In this document: positions 17,648 to 26,823 of the stretch, piece after piece
Layout of the letters: each line of letters opens with the position of its first letter
How positions within the stretch are numbered: position 1 is the stretch's first letter
The notes under the pieces: generated by a model
Told to the model about the DNA's origin: nothing
Seen by the model: only the letters and a program-made list of their open reading frames with translations
The model's database searches: none
Position numbers and translations under genes: made by a program
Assembly (NCBI RefSeq): GCF_001676615.1
Contig: NZ_LYXZ01000041.1
Coordinates: 61,554 to 125,553 of the forward strand
Length of the DNA: 64,000 bases
Direction of reading: 5' to 3'
Source: Labrys sp. WJW
GTDB lineage: Bacteria > Pseudomonadota > Alphaproteobacteria > Rhizobiales > Labraceae

Positions 17648-17817
17648 GCGACCTGATCCTTCCCCGGCTGCGGCGAAGGTGGCATTTCGAAGAAATGACG
17701 GAAGGGGGAGAGTGGCTCGACTCCGACAGCCTGCTCGAAACAGGTTGCGCCACCTTCCCCCACCCGGCCCGGCTTCGCCGGTCCACCCTCCCCGAAACCG
17801 GGGAGGGATCAGGTCGC
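17648..17817. repeat. Long nested inverted repeat inside the ABC operon
   Basis: GCGACCTGATCCTTCCCCGG at 17648-17667 is matched in inverted form at 17798-17817 with one mismatch. Inside it a second inverted pair (GAAGGTGGC near 17675, GCCACCTTC near 17747) and a small CCGGCTTCGCCGG hairpin are nested. It occupies most of the 310-bp gap before the first permease gene, in which no coding region is supported. Confidence 0.75.
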
Positions 17818-17861
17818 GCCTTGTCTGTCTTCCTAGAGACAATCGGATCGAGGGAAATGCG

Positions 17862-18779
17862 ATGACTGCGACCGATATTTCAGCCATCCCGGCCCGGCCG
17901 AAGCGCCGGGTGCCGGCCTTTCTGCCCTATCTCTTGATCAGCCCCTCGATCGTCCTGCTGCTGGCCCTGATCGCCTTCCCGCTGCTCTTTGCGCTCAAGA
18001 ACAGCTTCTATTTCTGGAACCTGCAGATGAGCCCGGTGCCGATGGGTTATATCGGCGGCGGCAATTACGAGATGGCGTTCTCGAACTCCTTCTTCCTGGG
18101 CGCCCTGTGGAACACGCTGCTGCTCACTTTGGTGGGCACCGCCATCGAGTTCTGCCTGGGCCTGGCCATCGCGCTGCTCCTGGTGAAGAAGCTGCCCGGG
18201 CTCAATCTCGCCCGTGCCTTGCTGATCATGCCCACCACCATCGCCCCGATCGTGGTCGGCTTCCTCTTCCGCTACATGTACGACCCCAATGGCGGCTTGA
18301 TCCCCTGGATGCTGTCCTCGGCCGGCATCCCGCTGCCGCCGCAGGGCCTGCTCGGCTCCGGCAGCACCGCGCTCTGGGCCATCCTGTTCGCCGATATCTG
18401 GCAATGGACCCCGTTCTTCGCCATCGTGCTCTATGCCGGCCTGCTTTCGGTGCCCCCCGACATCATCGAGGCCGCCCGCCTCGACAAGACCTCGCCCTGG
18501 GCGATGCTGGTGCGCATCAAGCTGCCGCTGATCCGCAAAACGGCGCTGATCGTGGTGATGCTGCGCTTCATGCAGCTGTTCAACACCTTCGACCTGGTAC
18601 TGGTGCTCACCAAGGGCGGGCCGGGATCCTCCACCCGCACGCTCGGCTACAGCCTCTACCAGCAGGGCCTCGTCGATTTCAATATCGGGCTCTCGAGCGC
18701 CATGACCTGGATGATGGTCGTCATCGTCAACGCCATCATCGGCCTGTTCGTCTTCTTTGCCTTCAAAGACCTGGACTGA
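17862..18779 (+). CDS. Sugar ABC transporter permease (MalF-type)
   Basis: A 305-residue inner-membrane permease. Six hydrophobic segments are visible, beginning with FLPYLLISPSIVLLLALIAF. The EAA loop that docks the ATPase is VPPDIIEAARLDKTSPWAMLVRIKLP (about residues 202-227). The start at 17862 is preceded by GAGGGAAATGCG; the frame is open further upstream but runs through the inverted repeat. It pairs with the permease at 18793. Confidence 0.93.
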   Translation: MTATDISAIPARPKRRVPAFLPYLLISPSIVLLLALIAFPLLFALKNSFYFWNLQMSPVPMGYIGGGNYEMAFSNSFFLGALWNTLLLTLVGTAIEFCLGLAIALLLVKKLPGLNLARALLIMPTTIAPIVVGFLFRYMYDPNGGLIPWMLSSAGIPLPPQGLLGSGSTALWAILFADIWQWTPFFAIVLYAGLLSVPPDIIEAARLDKTSPWAMLVRIKLPLIRKTALIVVMLRFMQLFNTFDLVLVLTKGGPGSSTRTLGYSLYQQGLVDFNIGLSSAMTWMMVVIVNAIIGLFVFFAFKDLD

Positions 18780-18792
18780 GGAGGAGCCGACC

Positions 18793-19626
18793 ATGCCCAA
18801 GGGAAAGAAACTGGCCGGCACCGCGATAAGCTATGCGCTGACGCTGCTGCTGCTCGCCTTCTTCATCGGCCCGATCCTGTGGTTCGCCCTGCTGGCGATC
18901 CGCCCCTCCGACACCTTCTTCACCATGCCGCCGGTGCTGGCCTTCAAGCCGGACTGGACCTCGCTGCACTACACTTTCGGCAATCCGGGCAACAACCTGC
19001 CCCAACTCGTCAACAGCCTGATCGTCGCCATCGGCGCGGTGCTCCTGAACCTGCCCTTCTCCCTGCCGGCGGCCTATGCGCTGTCGCGCTTCCGCATCCG
19101 CGGCCGCAAGAACATCATGCTCTGGTATCTCGGCTTGCTAATGGCGCCGCCCGTGGCCTTCCTGATCCCCTATTCGATCCTGGCAAGCTCGGTCGGCCTG
19201 AAGGGCAGCTATTTCTCCATGATCCTGATCATGCAGACGCTGACCATCCCCTTCTCGATCTGGCTGATGAAGAGCTTCATCGACGAGGTGCCGGTGGAGA
19301 TCGAGGAGGCCGCGCGCGTCGACGGCGCCAAGACGCCGGCGATCGTGCTCAAGATCGTGCTGCCTTTGGTGCGGCCCGGCATCATCGTCACCTCGATGTT
19401 CGCCTTTGTCTTCGCCTGGAACAACGCCGCCTTCCCCCTCGTGCTGGCCAACCGGGCCACGGCGACCCTGCCGGTCGGCACGCTGCAATATTTCGGCACG
19501 GCCGGCGTGACCTGGGGCTTCATCGGCGCCGCCGCCCTCGCCGCCATGCTGCCGCCGATGATCATTTTCCTCGCGCTCGACCGCTATGTCGTGCGCGGCC
19601 TCACCTTCGGTTCTGTCAAAGGATAA
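18793..19626 (+). CDS. Sugar ABC transporter permease (MalG-type)
   Basis: A 277-residue second permease of the importer. It begins with a membrane segment (ISYALTLLLLAFFIGPILWF) and contains the EAA loop VPVEIEEAARVDGAKTPAIVLKIVLP near residue 171. The start at 18793 is preceded by GAGGAGGAGCC, 13 bp after the MalF-type stop. It ends 6 bp before the dehydrogenase gene. Confidence 0.93.
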   Translation: MPKGKKLAGTAISYALTLLLLAFFIGPILWFALLAIRPSDTFFTMPPVLAFKPDWTSLHYTFGNPGNNLPQLVNSLIVAIGAVLLNLPFSLPAAYALSRFRIRGRKNIMLWYLGLLMAPPVAFLIPYSILASSVGLKGSYFSMILIMQTLTIPFSIWLMKSFIDEVPVEIEEAARVDGAKTPAIVLKIVLPLVRPGIIVTSMFAFVFAWNNAAFPLVLANRATATLPVGTLQYFGTAGVTWGFIGAAALAAMLPPMIIFLALDRYVVRGLTFGSVKG

Positions 19627-19632
19627 TTGTTG

Positions 19633-20679
19633 ATGTCTACCCAGAAATCCGCCCGTTTCGGTGTCGTCGGCGCCGGCTTGTGGGGTTCCTTCCACTGCAA
19701 GACGCTGAACGCCATTCCTGGCGCCGAGCTTGCCGCGGTATGCGATCTCAACCCGGAACGCGGCGCCGAGATGCAGCGCCAGTTCGGGGCGAAGAAGGTC
19801 TATCAGGATTTCCGCGCCCTCATCGCCGATCCCGACGTCGAGGCGGTGACGGTGGCCACGCCCGATTTCGCCCATGCCGAAATCGTGCTGGCGGCCATCG
19901 AGGCCGGCAAGCATGTCATGAGCGAAAAGCCGCTGGCGACCACGCTCGCCGAAGCCGAGACGATTGCAGAGGCTGCCGCCAAAAGCGGGGTCAAGGTGAT
20001 GGTGGACTTCCACAACCGCGTCAACCCGGCCGTCCACACCGCCAGGGAGACCATCGCCCAGGGCGAGATCGGCAAGCCGCTGCATGCCTCGGCCCGCCTC
20101 TCCAACACGGTCTTCGTACCCTTCGAGCTCCTGTCCTGGGCCAGCCGCTCCTCCGCTTTGTGGTTCCTCGGCAGCCATGCAGTCGATGCGCTTTGCTTCA
20201 TGCTGGATGCCGATGTCGTCAAGGTGCAGGCGATGGCGCGCCGCGGCCATCTCGCCGCCCAGGGCGTCGACACCGCCGATGTCCATATCTCGCTGCTCGA
20301 ATTCGACAATGGCGCCGTCGCCACGCTGGAAAACAGCTGGGTGCTGCCGCGTGACCTGCCTCTGGTCTTCGACTTCAGGGCCGAAATCGTCGGCGAGAAG
20401 GGCTCGCTGCAGCTCGACACCGCCCAGAACGGCGCCTTCCGCAAATATGCCGGTGCCGGCCTCAAGACCGCCGACCTGCTCGGCGTGACGCCGGCCGCCG
20501 GCGGGCGCATCGGCGGCTTCGTGATGGAGGCCATCGCCCGCTTCGTCGACGCCGTCACCACCGGCTCGCCGGTGTTGGCCGATGCCATCGATGGCCTCAA
20601 GGTCACGCGCGTGCTTGCGGCCATCGAACAGGCCGCCGCCAGCGGCAATGCCGTGACGCTGGCAAAGGGAGGGGTCTGA
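19633..20679 (+). CDS. Gfo/Idh/MocA-family oxidoreductase
   Basis: A 348-residue NAD(P)-dependent dehydrogenase of sugars or inositols. The dinucleotide motif is FGVVGAGLWGSFHC, and the lysine motif is MSEKPLATTL near residue 99. The ATG at 19633 is preferred over the in-frame TTG codons at 19627 and 19630 because AAAGGA lies 9 bp before it. Its stop overlaps the ATPase start (TGATG), placing it firmly in the transport operon. It probably oxidises the imported substrate; which one is unknown. Confidence 0.9.
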   Translation: MSTQKSARFGVVGAGLWGSFHCKTLNAIPGAELAAVCDLNPERGAEMQRQFGAKKVYQDFRALIADPDVEAVTVATPDFAHAEIVLAAIEAGKHVMSEKPLATTLAEAETIAEAAAKSGVKVMVDFHNRVNPAVHTARETIAQGEIGKPLHASARLSNTVFVPFELLSWASRSSALWFLGSHAVDALCFMLDADVVKVQAMARRGHLAAQGVDTADVHISLLEFDNGAVATLENSWVLPRDLPLVFDFRAEIVGEKGSLQLDTAQNGAFRKYAGAGLKTADLLGVTPAAGGRIGGFVMEAIARFVDAVTTGSPVLADAIDGLKVTRVLAAIEQAAASGNAVTLAKGGV

Positions 20680-21863
20680 TGGCGACATTGTCCTTCAAAT
20701 CCGTCGGCAAACGCTTCGCGGACGGCACGCTGGCGCTCGCCAATGTCGATCTCGACATCAGGGATGGCGAGTTCCTGGTGCTGGTCGGTCCCTCGGGATG
20801 CGGCAAGTCGACCTTGCTGCGCAGCGCCGCCGGCCTGGAGGACCTGTCGCAAGGCCAGGTGCTGATCGGCGGCCGCGACGTCACCAATGCCGATCCCGGC
20901 GACCGGGACGTCGCCATGGTGTTCCAGAACTATGCGCTCTACCCGCATATGGACGTCTACGAGAACATGGCCTTCGGCCTCGGCCAGCGCAAAGTGCCGC
21001 CGGCGGTGATCAAGGAGAAGGTGGAGAAGGCCGCCCGCATCCTCGACCTCACCCATCTGCTCAAGCGCAAGCCCGGCGCCCTGTCCGGCGGCCAGCGCCA
21101 GCGCGTCGCCATGGGCCGGGCCATCGTGCGCGACCCGCAATGCTTCCTGATGGACGAGCCGCTCTCCAATCTCGACGCCAAGCTGCGCGTGCAGATGCGG
21201 GCCGAATTGAAGCTGCTCAACGCCCAGCTCGGCGTCACCACGCTCTATGTCACGCATGACCAGGTCGAGGCGATGACCATGGGCGACCGCGTCGCGGTGC
21301 TGCGCCCGGTGACGAAGGAGGGCGAGAGCAATCTCCAGCAATGCGCCCCGCCACGCGAACTCTATGAGAACCCGGTCAATCTGTTCGTCGCCGGCTTCAT
21401 CGGCTCGCCGGCCATGAATTTCCTGAGCGTGCGTCTCGGCGAAGAGGCCGGCACCGCCTTTGCCGCCATTGCCGGCACCGCGCTACGCCTGCCCTTGCCG
21501 GCCGGATTGCTCCAGGCCAATGCCGGCCTCGCCGCCTTCAAGGGGCACGACGTCATCCTGGGCCTGCGGCCCGAAAGCTTCCGCCTGCCGGTTGCCGCCA
21601 GCGAGGGCCTGCCCTGCGAGGTGCTGCTCACCGAGATGACCGGTGCTGACGCCTATGTCTTCTTCGACCTGCCCGCCGCTTCGGCAGTGGCCGGGACCGG
21701 CCGCCTCGCCACCGGATCGGAGGCAGGCGCCGGCGCGGCCAACCGCATCACCGCGCGCGTCGAGCCGGCCAGGCTGCCCGAACGCGGCGAGCATATCGAG
21801 ATCGGGGTCGACATGACACAGGCCCGCTTCTTCGCCCCCGACACCGGCCTGGCCCTGCGGTAG
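20679..21863 (+). CDS. Sugar ABC transporter ATP-binding protein (MalK/UgpC-type)
   Basis: A 394-residue ATPase that energises the importer. Walker A is GPSGCGKST near residue 37, the signature is LSGGQRQRVAMGRA, Walker B is CFLMDEPLSNLDAKL and the H-loop is VTHDQVEAMTMG. The C-terminal half is the TOBE regulatory domain with the usual FVAGFIGSPAMNF. Between VAVLR and the ELYENP segment the chain has a few extra residues (PVTKEGESN) compared with standard family members. The start overlaps the preceding stop by one base. Confidence 0.93.
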   Translation: MATLSFKSVGKRFADGTLALANVDLDIRDGEFLVLVGPSGCGKSTLLRSAAGLEDLSQGQVLIGGRDVTNADPGDRDVAMVFQNYALYPHMDVYENMAFGLGQRKVPPAVIKEKVEKAARILDLTHLLKRKPGALSGGQRQRVAMGRAIVRDPQCFLMDEPLSNLDAKLRVQMRAELKLLNAQLGVTTLYVTHDQVEAMTMGDRVAVLRPVTKEGESNLQQCAPPRELYENPVNLFVAGFIGSPAMNFLSVRLGEEAGTAFAAIAGTALRLPLPAGLLQANAGLAAFKGHDVILGLRPESFRLPVAASEGLPCEVLLTEMTGADAYVFFDLPAASAVAGTGRLATGSEAGAGAANRITARVEPARLPERGEHIEIGVDMTQARFFAPDTGLALR

Positions 21864-22041
21864 CGGCCCGGCTCGCCCACCGTCGAGAAATGGCACCGGC
21901 TCGGTTGCCGCTAGGAATTCCAGCAAGGCAATGCCTGCAGTCGAGCCTGCGTGCCAAGATCGCAAGGACGCGTTCCGTGCGGTGTTGCACAAATGAACGA
22001 GGCCGTTCGATGATGATCCCCGGCGGCAGTGGGGGAACGAC

Positions 22042-22575
22042 ATGGCCAATTCAAGCGACACCATGACGGCGCAGGTACAGGATGGGCCACGGGGCATCGG
22101 CGGCTGGATGATCCTGCCGATCATCGGGCTGATCGGAACCTTGGTGTTCACCATGATCAACCTCTATGGCGTCGTCACCGAATGGGAGGGGATGAAGGCC
22201 ATCATCGCCGGCGAGAACCAGACGACAGCGGCCTTGAGACTGCCGGTGGCGGCATCGCTTCTTGGGGGCCTGGCCCTGAGTGGGCTCGCCACCCTGTGCC
22301 TCTACCGGATCTTCACCCATTCCCCCAGCGTGCCCCGCCTGATGACGATCTTCTACATCGGGCTGGTCGTGATCTCGTTGGCGGAGCTGGGTGGGGATTC
22401 CTATGCCTCGAACCTGACCAATACGCCGAGCGATCCAACCCATATCAAGGATCTCGTCCGGGCACTGATCGCTTCGGCGATCTGGATTCCCTATTTCCAG
22501 CGCTCTCGCCGCGTCGCCAATACCTTCCGCACGCAGGAGGCCGCCGTCGACCGCAAGATCGGTGAAATTTTCTGA
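22042..22575 (+). CDS. DUF2569-like membrane protein, copy 2
   Basis: A 177-residue membrane protein and paralogue of the gene at 4813. It shares GPRGIGGWMILPIIG near residue 14 and the tail PYFQRSRRVANTFRTQE. Four hydrophobic segments are visible. The start at 22042 is preceded by GGGGAACG. Its position 178 bp after the sugar importer and convergent with a PfkB kinase gives no functional clue. Confidence 0.78.
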   Translation: MANSSDTMTAQVQDGPRGIGGWMILPIIGLIGTLVFTMINLYGVVTEWEGMKAIIAGENQTTAALRLPVAASLLGGLALSGLATLCLYRIFTHSPSVPRLMTIFYIGLVVISLAELGGDSYASNLTNTPSDPTHIKDLVRALIASAIWIPYFQRSRRVANTFRTQEAAVDRKIGEIF

Positions 22576-22578
22576 ACC

Positions 22579-23619
22579 TTAGCCGATCCCGTCGTTCCAG
22601 CCCCATTCGTCGGCAAGGGCCAGGCATTCGCGCCAGGGAGCGACAGCATCGCAGGTCGTCACGGACCGCAACGACGCCGCTGCGGCGGCGTGGGCGAGCG
22701 CCAGGCAGCGCCGGAGCTCCCATCCCTCATGGAAGCCGTAGAGAAAACCGGCGGCAAAGGCGTCGCCTGCCCCATTGGCACCGGCAATGACCTGCTTTGG
22801 CACGCGGATGGAGGGCTGGGTAACGATATCGCCGTCCCGGGTCACGGCGATGGCGCCGGCAGGAAAATGCGCCGCCACCACCTGGCAGTTGCCGGCATCC
22901 AGGACCTTGCGCGCCGCCTTGATGCAGGCCTCGACCACCGTGCGATCGTCCCGCACCGTCTCCTCCTCGCCGATCGCCCCCATCTCGGCATCGTTGACGA
23001 CGAGGAGATCGAGATGGGGCAGCAACGGGCGAACCAGTTCGCGCAGTCGCGCCGGCGAAGCGGTGGCCAGTTCCAGATTGGTGATGAGGCCGGCCTGCCT
23101 CGCCATGCGCAGCACGGTCAGCCAGCCATTGGCGTCACCGTTCCAGGGCGCGTCCATCTTCTTGTGCACGCCGGGCAGGCCGAGATGGAGGATGCGCCCT
23201 TTCGTGTCGGCGAAATCGAAATGGTCCGGCGTCATCAGCGAGGCCACACCCGGATTGAAGATATGGGTGCGGCGGCCGCTACGCTGGGAAGTATAGGCAT
23301 CCGTGTGCAAGGTGCGGGCTTCCGGCGTCATCACCAGACGGCGGCGATCGATGCCATAGCGGTCGGCTTCGGCATGGAGCAGGCGGCCATCCTCGTCCTC
23401 GCCGATCAGCCCCTGCGTCTCCACCCAGATGTCCGGATCCAGGCGCTTGATATCGATGGCGAGGTTGCAGCCCGAACCGCCGCCGCGCGATTCCTCGTGC
23501 AGGATCTCGACGAGGCCATCCTCGCCCGGCCAATATTCCACAAGCTTGTTGCCGTCGACGCACCAGGTTCCCGCCGTGACGATCCCGGAACGCACCGAGG
23601 CTGGACGCTCACCCTGCAT
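22579..23619 (-). CDS. PfkB-family carbohydrate kinase
   Basis: A 346-residue ribokinase/PfkB-type kinase that phosphorylates a sugar with ATP. The first signature is GGGSGCNLAIDIKRL near residue 47 and the second, with the catalytic Asp, is AGANGAGDAFAAGFLYG near residue 289. It ends 3 bp from the convergent DUF2569 gene. Being beside a sugar importer and dehydrogenase, it probably acts in the same pathway, though on the opposite strand. Substrate unknown. Confidence 0.9.
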   Translation of the reverse strand: MQGERPASVRSGIVTAGTWCVDGNKLVEYWPGEDGLVEILHEESRGGGSGCNLAIDIKRLDPDIWVETQGLIGEDEDGRLLHAEADRYGIDRRRLVMTPEARTLHTDAYTSQRSGRRTHIFNPGVASLMTPDHFDFADTKGRILHLGLPGVHKKMDAPWNGDANGWLTVLRMARQAGLITNLELATASPARLRELVRPLLPHLDLLVVNDAEMGAIGEEETVRDDRTVVEACIKAARKVLDAGNCQVVAAHFPAGAIAVTRDGDIVTQPSIRVPKQVIAGANGAGDAFAAGFLYGFHEGWELRRCLALAHAAAAASLRSVTTCDAVAPWRECLALADEWGWNDGIG

Positions 23620-24133
23620 TTCCTCTACCCGTCGAATGTCAGGCCGGCGACAGGACGCTCACGCGACTCACTGACGGCCTGGAGTTTATTTGTAGCGAAA
23701 AGAAACAATCAATTGCCGCCTTTTGCAATGGCGCGATTGTCGCTGCCGAGCCATGCTTGATCGCCTCCGCAACCGGGCGATGGTCGGCACGCCTCTACCT
23801 TGGGTAGTATCGGAACGCGAATACTTGCGGCGACTGAAGCCCTGCAGGCAACCGTCACCTTCTCCACTGCACGCAGAAGCTGTTGCCCGAGGCTGGGCCT
23901 GGAATCATTCCGCCTACCGCCCTTTGTCCCGCGATGACAAACACGCCGTTTTGTGCTATGATCTCAAGATCTTACGCGGGCATATCCGCCAAGATGAACG
24001 CCACATGAACGGCGATGATAGCAAGAGTTCATCTGTTCTGGCTTAATGGTTAACTTAAGGTAATTTCCAGGTGGAGAGGCCCTGCCGGCCTGGCTACGAC
24101 AAAGGCCGGAACTCCCTCTCCGAGGAGTGTTCC
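23620..24133. other. 514-bp region without a supported gene
   Basis: This stretch has locally higher AT content. A 107-codon frame at 23723-24046 has no recognisable domain or ribosome-binding site and is not called. AGTAT at 23806 and ATACT at 23821 form a short inverted pair. The AT-rich block near 24044 (TTAATGGTTAACTTAAGG) may be part of the promoter of the glycine-rich protein gene. Confidence 0.5.
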
Positions 24134-24598
24134 ATGTTTCGTAAATTGCTGGTGGCCGCGTTGGCGGCCCTTACCCTGAGCGCGGCATCCATGACGGCGA
24201 CCGCGCCCGCCGAAGCGCGCAGCAACGGCTATTTCTTTCCCCACCATGGCGGCGGCAATTGGGGCGGCGGTGGCCGTCACTGGGGCGGCGGCGGTTGGGG
24301 CGGACGGCGTTGGGGCGGTGGCGGCTGGGGTGGCCGTCGTTGGGGCGGCGGCTGGGGCCATCGCCGCTGGTATGGCGGCGGCTACGGCCGGCGCTGGCGT
24401 GACGATGGCTGGGGTTGGGGTGCCGGTCTGGCGCTCGCTCCCCTGCTGATGACGCCCGGCCTCTATGGCGGTTATGGCGGCGGCTATTATGACGACGGCT
24501 ATTACGATTATGCACCGGCCTGCCGCTGGCGGCGGGTGCGGGTCTACACCGATTATGGCTGGCGCATCCGTCGTCAGCGCGTCTGCTACCAATATTGA
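24134..24598 (+). CDS. Exported glycine/tryptophan/arginine-rich protein
   Basis: A 154-residue small exported protein of unknown role. The signal peptide MFRKLLVAALAALTLSAASM ends near APAEARS (about residue 28). The centre, residues 38-85, is a low-complexity run of GGGWGGRRW-type repeats, followed by a Gly/Tyr-rich stretch and a basic C-terminus with two cysteines (PACRWRR and RVCYQY) that could form a disulphide. GAGGAG lies upstream of the start. Such proteins are common in rhizobia, often envelope-associated, but none of this shows function. Confidence 0.75.
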   Translation: MFRKLLVAALAALTLSAASMTATAPAEARSNGYFFPHHGGGNWGGGGRHWGGGGWGGRRWGGGGWGGRRWGGGWGHRRWYGGGYGRRWRDDGWGWGAGLALAPLLMTPGLYGGYGGGYYDDGYYDYAPACRWRRVRVYTDYGWRIRRQRVCYQY

Positions 24599-24608
24599 CC
24601 TTCTTGGA

Positions 24609-24647
24609 GATCCGGGATCGTCCGCCGCTGCGGAACGATCCCGGATC
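24609..24647 (+). terminator. Strong GC-rich hairpin after the glycine-rich gene
   Basis: GATCCGGGATCGTCCGC at 24609-24625 pairs with 24630-24647, with one bulged A and a CGCT loop. There is no clear U-tract, so it may be a weak terminator or an mRNA-protecting structure. Confidence 0.55.
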
Positions 24648-24732
24648 GAACCGTCTTCCAGTGCCTCTCGTGACTTACGGAGCTTAATAGAAGATCTCTA
24701 TCGTTCGACGAAAATTGATGCTTGATCGCGTT

Positions 24733-24763
24733 GGAACGAGGGCACATTGTTCCTCTCTGGAAC
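24733..24763 (+). promoter_or_regulatory. GGAAC/GTTCC inverted sites before fdsG
   Basis: GGAAC at 24733-24737, GTTCC at 24749-24753 and GGAAC again at 24759-24763 lie 19-49 bp before the fdsG start. Their spacing suits a dimeric regulator, but no regulator gene is adjacent. Confidence 0.3.
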
Positions 24764-24781
24764 TAGTCGAAAGAGAGTGGC

Positions 24782-25255
24782 ATGCCAGCCCACGAAGATT
24801 GGAATACCGCACGCGCGGCTGAACTCATCGCGGCAGGCCAGACGTTGGAAGGCCCGCTGCTGCCGATCCTCCACTCCTTTGTGGAAACCTTCGGCTATGT
24901 CCCCGAGCCGGCCGTCCCCATGGTGGCCGAAGCGCTCAATCTCTCCCGCGCCGAGGTGCACGGCGTGGTGACGTTCTACCATGATTTCCGCAGGGAACCC
25001 GCCGGCGAGCATATCATCAAGCTCTGCCGTGCCGAGGCCTGCCAGTCCGCCGGCTGCGAGGCCCTGGCCGATCACCTCGTCGAGAAGCTCGGTGTCGAGT
25101 TCGGCGAGACAACGCCGGATGGACGCGTTACACTCGAGCCGGTCTATTGCCTGGGCCTGTGCTCCATCTCTCCTGCCGCGATGATCGACGGCCGCCTGGT
25201 AGCCAGGCTCGATGCCAAGCGTCTCGACAAGGCCCTGGAAGAGGTGGTGCGATGA
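24782..25255 (+). CDS. fdsG: NAD-dependent formate dehydrogenase gamma subunit
   Basis: A 157-residue NuoE-like subunit that carries a [2Fe-2S] cluster in the soluble molybdenum formate dehydrogenase. The four ligands are visible as Cys82, Cys87, Cys123 and Cys127 (LCRAEACQSAGC and YCLGLCSISPA). The N-terminal ETFGYVPEPAVPMVAEAL is typical. Its stop overlaps the fdsB start (ATGA), and the full order fdsG-B-A-fdhD-fdsD follows. Confidence 0.95.
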   Translation: MPAHEDWNTARAAELIAAGQTLEGPLLPILHSFVETFGYVPEPAVPMVAEALNLSRAEVHGVVTFYHDFRREPAGEHIIKLCRAEACQSAGCEALADHLVEKLGVEFGETTPDGRVTLEPVYCLGLCSISPAAMIDGRLVARLDAKRLDKALEEVVR

Positions 25256-26805
25256 CCATGCGCATCTATGTTCCACGCGATGCCGCCGCCGTTGCCTGTG
25301 GCGCCGACGAACTCGCCGCGGCCCTCAAGGTCGCCGCAATCGCCCGCAAGCTCGACCTCGAGATCATCCGCAACGGCTCGCGGGGCATGGCCTGGCTCGA
25401 TCCGCTGGTGGAGCTGGTCACCCCCGAAGGCCGCATCGGCTACGGCCCGGCCGAGCCGGAGGACGCCGACAGCCTGATCGCCGCCTTCGCCGGCGACGGG
25501 ACCCATAAATTGCGTGTCGGCAAACCCGAGGAGCTGCCTTTCCTCAAGCGCCAGACCCGCCTGACCTTCGCGCGCGTCGGCATCGTCGATCCGCGCGATC
25601 TCGACGACTACAAGGCCCATGGCGGCCTCAAGGGCCTGGAAAAGGCAATTGCCATCGGGCCATCAGCCATCGTGGACGAGGTCACCAAATCCGGCTTGCG
25701 CGGCCGCGGCGGCGCGGGCTTTCCGACCGGCATCAAGTGGAAGACGGTCGCCGATACCGCGGGTGTGCAGAAATATATCGTCTGCAATGCCGACGAGGGC
25801 GACAGCGGCACCTTCGCCGACCGCATGCTGATGGAAGGCGACCCCTTCTGCCTGATCGAGGGCATGGCCATCGCGGGCGTCGCCACCGGTGCGACCAAGG
25901 GCTATGTCTATATCCGCTCCGAATATCCCCACGCCATCGCGGCGATGAACGCGGCCATCGACAAGGCCCGCCGCGCCAACGTGCTCGGCAAGGGCATTCT
26001 CGGCTCGGCCCATGATTTCGACATGGAAACCCGCACCGGCGCCGGCGCCTATGTCTGCGGCGAGGAAACATCCTTGCTCGAAAGCCTGGAAGGCAAGCGC
26101 GGCACCGTACGCGCCAAGCCGCCGCTGCCGGCCCATAAGGGCCTGTTCGGCAAGCCGACCGTGATCAACAACGTGCTCTCGCTTGCCACCGTGCCGGTCA
26201 TCCTGGCCGAAGGCGCCGAGCATTACCGCGATTTCGGCATGGGCCGCTCGCGCGGCACCATGCCGATCCAGCTTGCCGGCAATCTCAATTATGGCGGCCT
26301 GTTCGAAACCGCCTTCGGCATCACGCTGGGCGAACTCGTCGACGATATCGGCGGCGGTTGCTTCACCGGCCGGCCGGTGCGCGCCGTGCAGGTCGGCGGC
26401 CCCCTGGGCGCCTATTTCCCGCGCGAACTCTTCGACACGCCCTTCGACTACGAGGCCTTCGCAGCCAAGGACGGCCTGATCGGCCATGGCGGCATCGTGG
26501 TGTTCGACGATACCGTGGACATGCGCCGCCAGGCCCGTTTCGCCATGGAATTCTGCGCCATCGAGAGCTGCGGCAAGTGCACGCCCTGCCGCATCGGCGC
26601 TGTCCGGGGCAAGGAAACCATCGAGAAGATCATCGCCGGCAAGGATGTGACCCGCAACATCGCCGTCGTCGAGGACCTCTGCCAGACCATGAAGTTCGGC
26701 TCGCTCTGCGCCCTCGGCGGTTTCACGCCCTATCCGGTCCTCTCGGCCATCCGCCATTTCCCCGAAGATTTCCACGGCACGCCCCAGCGCATCGCCGCCG
26801 AATAA
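25252..26805 (+). CDS. fdsB: NAD-dependent formate dehydrogenase beta subunit
   Basis: A 517-residue NuoF-like subunit that passes electrons from the clusters through FMN to NAD+. An N-terminal thioredoxin-like part precedes the NADH/FMN domain with GLRGRGGAGFPTGIKW, CNADEGDSGTFADRML and GAGAYVCGEETSLLESLEGK. The [4Fe-4S] site is SCGKCTPCRIGAVRG plus a later cysteine in FGSLCALGG. The start at 25252 is chosen for its 4-bp overlap with fdsG. Confidence 0.96.
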   Translation: MTMRIYVPRDAAAVACGADELAAALKVAAIARKLDLEIIRNGSRGMAWLDPLVELVTPEGRIGYGPAEPEDADSLIAAFAGDGTHKLRVGKPEELPFLKRQTRLTFARVGIVDPRDLDDYKAHGGLKGLEKAIAIGPSAIVDEVTKSGLRGRGGAGFPTGIKWKTVADTAGVQKYIVCNADEGDSGTFADRMLMEGDPFCLIEGMAIAGVATGATKGYVYIRSEYPHAIAAMNAAIDKARRANVLGKGILGSAHDFDMETRTGAGAYVCGEETSLLESLEGKRGTVRAKPPLPAHKGLFGKPTVINNVLSLATVPVILAEGAEHYRDFGMGRSRGTMPIQLAGNLNYGGLFETAFGITLGELVDDIGGGCFTGRPVRAVQVGGPLGAYFPRELFDTPFDYEAFAAKDGLIGHGGIVVFDDTVDMRRQARFAMEFCAIESCGKCTPCRIGAVRGKETIEKIIAGKDVTRNIAVVEDLCQTMKFGSLCALGGFTPYPVLSAIRHFPEDFHGTPQRIAAE

Positions 26806-26823
26806 TCGCCAAGGAGACAGTCA

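Noticed and set aside
24044..24060. CtrA-type TTAA-N7-TTAA box before the glycine-rich gene
   Set aside because: TTAA motifs are present, but the spacings are 3, 1 and 8 bases, not 7. The call would be wishful without binding data.
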